Source: Chloroflexota bacterium (GTDB taxonomy: Bacteria > Chloroflexota > UBA4733). From it: a stretch of 5,251 nucleotides of DNA. Position 1 is the stretch's first letter; every line of letters begins with the position of its first letter. Under the pieces are notes generated by a model. The model had not been told where the DNA came from. It saw only the letters and a list, made by a program, of their open reading frames with translations, and did no database searches. Below, one piece after another: positions 1 through 5,251 of the stretch. Made by a program: the position numbers and the translations under genes. The stretch spans positions 1 to 5,251 of the forward strand of contig JANWJO010000077.1 in the NCBI GenBank assembly GCA_025449435.1. Direction: 5' to 3'.

Positions 1-673
1 GCTGGTGCAACCGGTCCTCCATCGCCGCGCTGAGCAAGTCGAGCCGGCCAGTGCCGAGGGCTGCGACGAGCAGCGCGCTGCGCCCGACATTGAACACGCC
101 ATCCGCCAGCGGAATGGTGGACGGCAGCGCCGCCCGTGCCGCACTGGTGGCCACCGCGTAGTCGGGCACAAATACCACCGCGCATAGGTCCGGTGGTGTG
201 TGGATGCGTAAGGCCTGAACGACGCCGTTGACACTGGTGGCCACGGCACAGCCGCCCAGGATGGCGGCACTGGTGTTATCGGCGTGGCCCTCGATGGCCG
301 CCGCCAGCGTGAGCAGACGTGACTCACCGAGTTGTTGCCCCGCTAACACCTCAGCGAGGCGCAGACCGGCCGCGATCGCCGAGGCGCTGCTGCCCAGTCC
401 TCGGCCGAACGGCACATGGTTCTCCAAACGCAGCGCCAGGGGCGGGCGGTCGACGCCCAGTTCCGCACATGCGCGGTCACATGCGATTAGCACCAGGTTG
501 CGCGTGCCGGAGTTGAGCTCGTGATGGCCTTCGCCCACCACCGTGCAGCTATCGGCGGTGGCCACCTGCGCCTCGATGTGGTTGTATACGCTCAAAGCGA
601 TGGCGGCGCAATCAAAAGCGCTCCCCAAGTTGGCCGTCGACCCGGGCGAGATGATGCGAATAGGCGCCGTCAA
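1..673 (-). CDS. thrB: Homoserine kinase ThrB (GHMP kinase family), C-terminus cut by window edge
   Basis: Cytoplasmic ATP-dependent phosphorylation of L-homoserine to O-phosphohomoserine in threonine synthesis. The window holds 224 residues of a protein usually near 300. Seen in the translation: the N-terminal GHMP strand with STANLGSAFD (about 12-21); the ATP-binding glycine loop PFGRGLGSSASA (88-99); EGHADN (128-133), the usual position of the EGHPDN/HADN motif; and ARAALPSTIPLADGVFNVGR (179-198), a stretch typical of homoserine kinases that separates it from other GHMP kinases. The C-terminal glycine-rich motif lies outside the window. The start is TTG at 673-671, sharing TTGA with the rodA stop; an AGAGGAAG Shine-Dalgarno (689-682) sits 8 bases upstream, and no nearby in-frame ATG keeps the N-terminal motif. 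The GPGFD usual in the family reads GSAFD. It is the last visible gene of the operon and probably translationally coupled to rodA. Family call secure; start fairly secure. Confidence 0.92.
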   Translation of the reverse strand, partial: MTAPIRIISPGSTANLGSAFDCAAIALSVYNHIEAQVATADSCTVVGEGHHELNSGTRNLVLIACDRACAELGVDRPPLALRLENHVPFGRGLGSSASAIAAGLRLAEVLAGQQLGESRLLTLAAAIEGHADNTSAAILGGCAVATSVNGVVQALRIHTPPDLCAVVFVPDYAVATSAARAALPSTIPLADGVFNVGRSALLVAALGTGRLDLLSAAMEDRLHQ

Positions 674-1773
674 AAGGTCAACTTCCTCTGCCGCATGCGA
701 ATACTCTCCACGATGCCCACGGCAATCAGACACATCACCAGCGAGCTACCTCCGGCACTGATGAACGGCAGTGGGATGCCCGTCACTGGCATGATCTGCA
801 AGTTCATGCCGACATTGACGAATGCCTGGAACAGCAGCATCCACATCACGCCTACGGCCACCAGCCGGCCGTACAAGTCGCGCGCTACCAACGCTGCGTT
901 GAGAATGCGCGTGAGCAAAAGCGCCAGGAAGAAAAACAGCAGCAAGCAGCCCAGAAACCCTAATTGTTCGGCGATCACGGCGAAGATGAAGTCACTTTGT
1001 TGTACGCGCAGGAAGCTAAGCTGGCTTTGCGTTCCGTGGAGCCACCCCTGCCCCAACCAGCCACCCGAGCCGATGGCGATGCCTGCCTGGATGATGTTAT
1101 ACCCCGCCCCCTGTGGATCGGCTTGCGGGTCCAAGAATATCGTCAGCCGTGCCAGTTGGTAGCTCTTCAGTAAATGGATGGCGAGTGGCGTAATGGCGCC
1201 ACCAATCGCCGCCAACAGCAGGACGTGCCGCATGCGCATGCCTGCCGTGAGCGCCATGCCCAGCCACAGTGCCATGTACACCAGCGCCGTCCCCAGATCA
1301 GGCTGCGGAAACACCAGCGCTGCCGGCACCACTGCCATCACAAAGCTCAGCACCACTATCCGGAAGGTACGGATCTTTTCATCGGCGTCGGCGAGCAGCT
1401 TGGCGAGCGTCAAGATCAAGATCAACTTGCCGAATTCCGACGGCTGCACCTCAAACCCGGCCAGCGTGAGCCAGCGTTGTGCGCCTCCCGTAGTGTGGCC
1501 GATCACGAGCACCGCCGCGAGCAAAACCAGGTTGAGCACGAGCAGCGGCCAGAACAGCGTCTGATAGTAGTGGTAGTCGAACACACACGCGATGCCAAAC
1601 AGCACCAGACCGAAGAGTGCAAAGCCCGCTTCTTTCACAGCCGCCGAGTGCGCGGCGTCCAGGGCGCCCGGCGAGGCTAGCGCGGCATAGATCATCAAGA
1701 CGCCGAACGCCGCGAGCAGGATGCTCACCGTGAGCAAGACAGGGTCGAAATCACGTAGAAGCTTAAGGGCCAT
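670..1773 (-). CDS. rodA: Peptidoglycan glycosyltransferase RodA (SEDS family)
   Basis: Integral membrane polymerase that builds glycan strands from lipid II during cell elongation, working with a class B PBP. It has 367 residues, close to the 370 of E. coli RodA, and about ten hydrophobic segments starting near residue 13. Family signatures are clear: GAQRWLTLAGFEVQPSEFGK in the first half, QPDLGTAL after it, NIIQAGIAIGSGG, GTQSQLSFL, SDFIFAVIAEQLGF, and IPLPFISAGGSSLV near the C-terminus. The aspartate of SDFIFAV is D261 (codon 993-991); it aligns with catalytic D262 of E. coli RodA, so the enzyme should be active. The usual LPxxHTD before it reads LRVQQSD. The ATG at 1773 lies inside the end of mrdA (11-base overlap) with GGAAG (1784-1780) 6 bases upstream. 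RodA rather than FtsW is chosen from its place after mreC, mreD and mrdA. Confidence 0.96.
   Translation of the reverse strand: MALKLLRDFDPVLLTVSILLAAFGVLMIYAALASPGALDAAHSAAVKEAGFALFGLVLFGIACVFDYHYYQTLFWPLLVLNLVLLAAVLVIGHTTGGAQRWLTLAGFEVQPSEFGKLILILTLAKLLADADEKIRTFRIVVLSFVMAVVPAALVFPQPDLGTALVYMALWLGMALTAGMRMRHVLLLAAIGGAITPLAIHLLKSYQLARLTIFLDPQADPQGAGYNIIQAGIAIGSGGWLGQGWLHGTQSQLSFLRVQQSDFIFAVIAEQLGFLGCLLLFFFLALLLTRILNAALVARDLYGRLVAVGVMWMLLFQAFVNVGMNLQIMPVTGIPLPFISAGGSSLVMCLIAVGIVESIRMRQRKLTF
682..689 (-). promoter_or_regulatory. Ribosome binding site of thrB
   Basis: AGAGGAAG on the minus strand lies inside the last codons of rodA, 8 bases before the TTG at 673. This spacing decides for the non-ATG start, which overlaps the rodA stop codon as TTGA. 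Confidence 0.7.
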
Positions 1774-3664
1774 GCGGTGCTTCCATCGTTACGCCTGGCT
1801 TGAGTGCCGCCTGGAAGACGGCCCGAGCCACTGGCTCAGCCGCCGCAGGGTCCGACCCGCCTGCCACAAGCACAGTGACGACCAGTTGCGGGTCGTTAGC
1901 CGGGCCGTAGCCAGTCCACCAGGAATCAAGGCCGCTTTCGCCCAAGCCAGTCGACTCGGGCGCGGCTGGTCCGCCCGTGCCCGCCAGTTGCAGCCCTGCC
2001 ACCGTAACACCGTGCGCTGGACCGGTAGCCACGTTGTCGGCAAGCCCAGCACGCACCGCTGCAAGCGTTTGTTGGTTGAGCGGCACACGGCGCAGCGCCA
2101 CGGATTTGAGTTGTGACACTACCGTGCCATCCGGCGCGATCACCCGTTGCACCAGCAGCGGCTGCCACGCCGTGCCGCCATTGGCCAGGATGGCCATGGC
2201 TTCGGCGAGCTGCACTGGCGTCACTGCCAGCGGCCCAGCCCCACCAGCCACAAGATACGTGTCGGTCTGCGTCCAACCCGTATTGAATGCTGCCTGCTTC
2301 CATTTGGCATCTGGAATGAAGCCCGCGGCCTCGCTCCCCACCTGGATCTGCGTGCGCTGGCCGAAGCCAAACGCAGCGAGCCAGCGCAGAATGCCCGTCT
2401 CGCCTAACCCGGCGGCTGGGAATTCTGGTTGCCCTATCACGCCGCCGGCCAGGATATAGGCCAGGGTATCGCAGCCACTGCCTAATGCCTGGCTGAGTGT
2501 GAGCTGTCCCACCGGCGCTGCACCGGATGTGAAGAAGTCCCAGCCATTCTGCTCGATCTTGGCCGGACAGCGCAGCGATAAGCTGGCCGGCACGACACCA
2601 TCTTGGACCGCCCCGGCGGTGATGAACGGCAACACCTGGTTGCCGGGTGGATATTGCGCTGCCACGGCGTGGTCCACAAGCGGGTGAGTAGGGTCGGTGT
2701 TGAGGCGGTTCCAATCGGCCTGGCTGACGCCGCGTGAGAACAGATTGTTGTCAAACGATGGCGAGGTCACCAAGGCCAGCACGGCCCCATTGCGCGGATC
2801 GAGTGCCACCACTGCGCCGCTGGTGGACCCCGATTGTTTCATCGCGGCTTGCAGCGCCTGGTAGGCCGCACGTTGCACCGTGGCGTCTACTGTCAATTCC
2901 ACGCTGTTCCCCGCCACCGGCGCATCCGACTTGAGGACGTTGAGCACGTTGCCGTTCGCATCGATCGCCACCGTGTCGTGGCCCAGCTGGCCGCGCAGGG
3001 GCGTCTCATACTGCTGCTCAATGCCCGATTGTCCCACCAGTGCATCGATCGCATACGGCTGGTCGGTGGTCTTGCTGGCGGTATATTGTTGGGCGTCGAT
3101 CTGGCCCATGTAGCCCAGGATGTTGGAAAACTCCGGCCCGTCGACATAGCTGCGCGTGGCCACCGCTTGCACCACGATGCCCGGCAGGTCTTCATCGTGC
3201 GCCAGCAGGTTGAACGCCATGTCACGGGGCACGCTTGTGATCAAATCAACAGACGCGTCCCCGTTATTGCGGGCGTCTTGAACCGTGAGTTCCATCTGGC
3301 TCAGGTTGGCGCCGGTCAGTTGTGCCAGCAGCGCGAGCACGCCGGTGGTGCTCGCTGGGGGCAGGTCTTGCGGATACGCCGATACGGCCCAGTCCGGCGC
3401 GTTTTCCACCAGTTGCTGGTCGTAGCGATCGTAGATGATGCCTCGTGGTGGCTCGACGGTCTCAATGCGCACGTGGTTTTCGGTGGCCAATTGTTGCATG
3501 GCTGGGCCTTCCACGATCTGCAAGTACCACAGCCGCGCCGTGAGCGTGCCGACCGCGAGTACGATGGCCAGGCGCGCATAGAGCACGCGTCGTGCGCGCA
3601 CCTTGTCCAGGCTGATATCCGGCCCGGGTACGGTGCGCCGCCGCCGGAAGCGGTTCCAGGGCAT
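1763..3664 (-). CDS. mrdA: PBP2-family (class B) penicillin-binding protein with degenerate transpeptidase active site
   Basis: Homologue of PBP2, the inner-membrane partner of RodA, which normally cross-links glycan and stimulates RodA. It has 633 residues from the ATG at 3664. Seen in order: basic cytoplasmic tail (RFRRRR, 5-10); one membrane anchor (about 28-48); the dimerisation/pedestal domain with EPPRGIIYDRYDQQLVENAP (71-90) and VGQSGIEQQYETPLRG (210-225); then a transpeptidase-fold domain from about 282 (GAVVALDPRNGAVLALV, NLFSRGVSQADW, QYPPG, PLAVTPVQLAEAMAILANGG, WWTGYGP). The catalytic signatures are missing: after QYPPG the SxxK site reads NQVL (342-345), the SxN site reads GCD (397-399), and the KTG site reads GTG (562-564). 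The reading frame is intact, so this looks like a maintained pseudoenzyme, not a decayed gene. The start is uncertain: GTG 3667 fits the GGGGGAGGGG site slightly better (9 versus 12 bases), and GTG 3703 would add 13 residues translated from the Shine-Dalgarno repeat, which is less likely. Family call secure; loss of transpeptidation inferred from motifs. Confidence 0.93.
   Translation of the reverse strand: MPWNRFRRRRTVPGPDISLDKVRARRVLYARLAIVLAVGTLTARLWYLQIVEGPAMQQLATENHVRIETVEPPRGIIYDRYDQQLVENAPDWAVSAYPQDLPPASTTGVLALLAQLTGANLSQMELTVQDARNNGDASVDLITSVPRDMAFNLLAHDEDLPGIVVQAVATRSYVDGPEFSNILGYMGQIDAQQYTASKTTDQPYAIDALVGQSGIEQQYETPLRGQLGHDTVAIDANGNVLNVLKSDAPVAGNSVELTVDATVQRAAYQALQAAMKQSGSTSGAVVALDPRNGAVLALVTSPSFDNNLFSRGVSQADWNRLNTDPTHPLVDHAVAAQYPPGNQVLPFITAGAVQDGVVPASLSLRCPAKIEQNGWDFFTSGAAPVGQLTLSQALGSGCDTLAYILAGGVIGQPEFPAAGLGETGILRWLAAFGFGQRTQIQVGSEAAGFIPDAKWKQAAFNTGWTQTDTYLVAGGAGPLAVTPVQLAEAMAILANGGTAWQPLLVQRVIAPDGTVVSQLKSVALRRVPLNQQTLAAVRAGLADNVATGPAHGVTVAGLQLAGTGGPAAPESTGLGESGLDSWWTGYGPANDPQLVVTVLVAGGSDPAAAEPVARAVFQAALKPGVTMEAPHGP
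1780..1784 (-). promoter_or_regulatory. Ribosome binding site of rodA inside mrdA
   Basis: GGAAG on the minus strand, 6 bases before the rodA ATG, lies within the last codons of mrdA. Together with the 11-base gene overlap it implies translational coupling of the two partner proteins. Confidence 0.6.
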
Positions 3665-3767
3665 CACGAGATGACCCCTCCCCCGACCCCTATGCCGCAC
3701 CACTTGTTGTTGCCCATAACTCCATCAGGTGGTGGTATGAAGGGGCGGAAGGGGGTGGGGTTCGTGA
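3664..3767. repeat. 104-base imperfect inverted repeat (C-rich/G-rich arms) between mreD and mrdA
   Basis: Arms 3664-3703 and 3729-3767 flank a 25-base loop (3704-3728). Paired blocks by eye: 3664-3669 with 3762-3767 (TCACGA/TCGTGA); 3674-3678 with 3757-3761; 3680-3684 with 3751-3755; 3685 with 3746; 3687-3691 with 3741-3745; 3692-3693 with 3737-3738; 3695-3696 with 3734-3735; 3699-3703 with 3729-3733. That is about 31 Watson-Crick pairs interrupted by small bulges. No second copy is visible in the window and no clear target-site duplication flanks it. It could be a dispersed palindromic intergenic repeat (MITE- or REP-like) that has become the mrdA leader, or a native regulatory hairpin. No run of T follows it, so it does not look like a standard terminator. 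Confidence 0.75.
3675..3684 (-). promoter_or_regulatory. Ribosome binding site of mrdA, embedded in an inverted repeat
   Basis: GGGGGAGGGG on the minus strand. Its GGAGG core (3681-3677) ends 9 bases before GTG 3667 and 12 bases before ATG 3664. All core bases except the central A face complementary C runs of the other repeat arm (3751-3760), so the site would be buried if the hairpin forms in the mRNA. Confidence 0.7.
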
Positions 3768-3781
3768 CTGCTTCCACCCTG

Positions 3782-4282
3782 TCATCCCGGGAACGTGGCG
3801 ACGAGCCGCATGCGGCGGGCCAGGCTTCCACACACGTAGGCAGCAGGAATGGCGAGGAGCCCGTTGACGATGAGGCTTGGAGCGATCACCCACGCCATCG
3901 CTGATGGCCAGTCCACGCTCTCGTGCAACGTTTGCATGCCGATCAAGATGGAGCCATCGTACGCCAGTGTCGCTACTGCCGCCGCGACGATGTACAGACC
4001 CACACCGCCATACAGCACGGCGTGCTTCCACCAACCAATGACCAGAAGCGCGATGAGTAACGCCACCGCAGAGAGCCCCAGCGGCGCGCCAGAACCTAGA
4101 TCGAGCACGAGTCCGCTGAGCGCAGCGATGGGCACCAGGGTGGTGCCACCGAGCAGGAGCGCCCAGGTCGAGAGCGCCACCAGCACAATGTCGGGCATGA
4201 CGCCAAACGGCCGGATGTGCGGCATCCAGGTCACTTGCAACAACGCCAGGGCAACAAACCCTACGAACAGAGCAGCGCGCAT
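3782..4282 (-). CDS. mreD: Rod shape-determining protein MreD
   Basis: Small polytopic inner-membrane protein of the elongation complex; it binds MreC and helps link MreB filaments to RodA and PBP2. It has 166 residues, normal for the family. Most of it is hydrophobic, with several membrane segments, at about 4-18, 30-60, 68-84, 92-108 and 128-152. The family signature is present: GVMPDIVLVALSTWALLLGG (27-46), then LSGLVLDLGSGAPLGLSAVA (55-74), matching the usual PDL...GFxxGLxxDxxSGxPLGL pattern. The ATG at 4282 shares its A with the mreC stop (TGATG). I see no strong Shine-Dalgarno of its own, so translation is probably by coupling to mreC. It ends 14 bases before the inverted repeat that precedes mrdA. 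Confidence 0.93.
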   Translation of the reverse strand: MRAALFVGFVALALLQVTWMPHIRPFGVMPDIVLVALSTWALLLGGTTLVPIAALSGLVLDLGSGAPLGLSAVALLIALLVIGWWKHAVLYGGVGLYIVAAAVATLAYDGSILIGMQTLHESVDWPSAMAWVIAPSLIVNGLLAIPAAYVCGSLARRMRLVATFPG

Positions 4283-5112
4283 CAGCTTTTTGCTGGCGCT
4301 GGCTGGGCGTAGCCGGTGACGATCAGCACCGACTGGTCATTTTGGAGGTCAGCCGCCGCGTCGAGCACCGCCACTTGAAACATGTCCACTGGGCGCTGCC
4401 GGATTTGCCGGATGCGGCCGATCGGCAGGTCACGAGGGAATGTGCCGCCCAAGCCGGACGTCATCACCCAATCACCTTCGCGCAGTGGCGCGGTGGCTTG
4501 CACATCGGTGAGTACAATGCCCACACCAGGTTGCGAGGTCACGATGCCGGTCGGTTCCGCCGCACCAGAGTTCACATAGGCCGCGAACTCGATAGCCGGA
4601 CTATCAATGGGCAGCACGACCGCGATGTGTGCACCCACCCGGCTCACCCGCCCGACCACACCGGCTGCATCCACCACTGCCATGCCAACCTGTATGCCAT
4701 CCGAACCACCCTGGTCCAGCGTAAGGGTTTGCTGAAAGTTATCGGGACCGCGCGCAATGATCGTGGCGGGGTGGTAGCTCAGTGCGGCGTGTGACTGCGC
4801 GAAGCCCAACAACTGGCGCAGGGCGACGTTCTCGCGGCCCATGGCTTCCAGTTGCAAGTTCTGCGCCTGTAGGCGCGCATTGTCGGCGCGCAACTGCTGG
4901 TTCTCGCCGTTGAGCTGGCCAATGGAACTGATCGTGCTCCATACCCCGCTCGTGCCGCCAGCGATACCGGACAGGAGGGTTGAAGCGGGTGCAATGGCCG
5001 CCCCACCGAACGATTGGTAGCGGCCAATCACATCAAGGCTATCCAATGCCAGCAAGACGAACATGATCATGAGCACGGCGGAAACCCACCGCAGGAGATG
5101 CTGCGCGCGCAT
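4282..5112 (-). CDS. mreC: Rod shape-determining protein MreC
   Basis: Bitopic inner-membrane scaffold of the Rod complex; its periplasmic part is known to bind PBP2 and promote RodA-PBP2 activity. It has 276 residues, typical length. Seen: short cytoplasmic tail, membrane anchor at about 9-26, a coiled coil at about 64-102 (INxLxxEN-type heptads with QLRADNARLQAQNLQLE), then the two-lobed beta-barrel domain. Family motifs there are RGPDNFQQTLTLDQGGSDGI (121-140), VVGRVSRVG (152-160) and VMTSGLGGTFPRDLPIGRI (216-234). The ATG at 5112 is supported by GGGGAG (5129-5124) 11 bases upstream, a slightly long spacing, and by the normal distance to the anchor. It is the first recognisable gene of the visible operon and overlaps mreD by one base. 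Since MreC normally acts on PBP2, its partner here would be the active-site-less homologue encoded downstream. Confidence 0.95.
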   Translation of the reverse strand: MRAQHLLRWVSAVLMIMFVLLALDSLDVIGRYQSFGGAAIAPASTLLSGIAGGTSGVWSTISSIGQLNGENQQLRADNARLQAQNLQLEAMGRENVALRQLLGFAQSHAALSYHPATIIARGPDNFQQTLTLDQGGSDGIQVGMAVVDAAGVVGRVSRVGAHIAVVLPIDSPAIEFAAYVNSGAAEPTGIVTSQPGVGIVLTDVQATAPLREGDWVMTSGLGGTFPRDLPIGRIRQIRQRPVDMFQVAVLDAAADLQNDQSVLIVTGYAQPAPAKS

Positions 5113-5140
5113 GGGCTAGCGGGCTCCCCACGACTGGGTA

Positions 5141-5165
5141 ACCCGGATGCCACGTGCAGCCGGGT
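5141..5165. repeat. Short inverted repeat upstream of mreC
   Basis: ACCCGG (5141-5146) pairs with CCGGGT (5160-5165). One mismatch is followed by TGC/GCA, closing a 5-base loop CACGT. It lies 29 bases before the mreC ATG. There is no T-run on either side, so it is not a classical terminator; it could be an mRNA leader stem. Confidence 0.5.
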
Positions 5166-5206
5166 GCGAGGCTGACACCTGTAACAAGCTCCCTTCGCTC
5201 CCTCGC
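5166..5206. repeat. Second inverted repeat, directly abutting the first
   Basis: GCGAGG (5166-5171) pairs with CCTCGC (5201-5206) around a 29-base loop. In the mreC direction the loop holds GGGAGC twice, 3 bases apart. A six-base stem with a loop this size can occur by chance in GC-rich DNA. Confidence 0.3.
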
Positions 5207-5251
5207 CTAGAAGTTGGTGTGCCTGCGAGACGGAAGAGGGCCAGCCGGTCC

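Larger units (their letters stand above)
5113..5251. other. Upstream region of mreC with no identified gene
   Basis: 139 bases between the mreC start and the window edge. Read in the mreC direction, one frame stays open from the edge to a TAG at 5118-5116 (44 codons, ending SWGAR). It resembles no family I know, so it may be the tail of an upstream gene or simply a leader. I see no convincing -10/-35 promoter. Two adjacent small inverted repeats lie here (5141-5165 and 5166-5206). Confidence 0.4.

Noticed and set aside
1926..2714. Minus-strand 262-codon open frame inside mrdA
   Set aside because: It overlaps mrdA in another frame, gives a composition rich in Arg/Trp/Cys/Gly with no family motif, and the PBP2 frame is certain here.
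1763..3664. mrdA as a frameshifted or decaying pseudogene
   Set aside because: The frame is uninterrupted over 633 codons, all non-catalytic family motifs are kept, and its end overlaps rodA in the normal coupled way.
3690..3725. Eleven-codon minus-strand ORF (MELWATTSGAA) before mrdA as a leader peptide
   Set aside because: It has no Shine-Dalgarno close to its ATG and sits in the loop and arm of the repeat; nothing beyond length supports translation.
3664..3767. The inverted repeat as a rho-independent terminator
   Set aside because: No U-run follows the stem in the transcript, and rodA and mrdA downstream lack any other visible promoter.
2834..3904. Long plus-strand open frame (356 codons) opposite mrdA
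   Set aside because: It is antisense to the clear PBP2 gene, runs across the inverted repeat, and its His/Arg/Gln-rich product resembles no protein; this is a shadow of GC-rich coding DNA.
5147..5251. Plus-strand frame from ATG 5147, open to the edge, as a divergent gene
   Set aside because: There is no Shine-Dalgarno, the product is Arg/Pro-rich and unrecognised, and the ATG lies inside the hairpin stem.
5113..5251. T-box or other known riboswitch upstream of mreC
   Set aside because: No T-box antiterminator consensus or other aptamer core could be recognised; only short generic stems.

Overview
The window is one compact minus-strand operon, read from high to low coordinates. It carries the side-wall elongation (Rod complex) genes mreC, mreD, mrdA (PBP2 family) and rodA, followed by the first two thirds of thrB (homoserine kinase), which runs off the left edge. 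The DNA is GC-rich, roughly 60-65% by eye. The gene order and GC content fit a rod-shaped or filamentous bacterium. The protein sequences remind me of Chloroflexota, but that assignment is a low-confidence inference. mreB, often the gene before mreC, is not in the window.

Layout: 5113-5251 is a short region upstream of mreC with two adjacent small inverted repeats and no gene I can recognise. mreC (5112-4282) and mreD (4282-3782) overlap by one base. A 117-base gap follows, almost filled by a 104-base imperfect inverted repeat (3664-3767). Its left-hand arm carries the Shine-Dalgarno sequence of mrdA and ends on the mrdA start codon. mrdA (3664-1763) overlaps rodA (1773-670) by 11 bases. rodA overlaps thrB (673 to beyond 1) by 4 bases, with thrB starting at TTG.

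How the genes fit together: MreC and MreD are membrane scaffold proteins that couple cytoplasmic MreB to the periplasmic synthases. RodA is the SEDS glycosyltransferase that polymerises lipid II. PBP2 normally cross-links the glycan and also activates RodA. Here RodA keeps its catalytic aspartate, but the PBP2 protein has lost the signature residues of all three transpeptidase motifs: the SxxK position reads NQVL, SxN reads GCD, and KTG reads GTG. The frame is intact and the rest of the fold is recognisable. The most interesting reading of the window is therefore an elongasome built around an active RodA and a catalytically dead PBP2 that would act as an activator or scaffold. Cross-linking would have to come from another enzyme.
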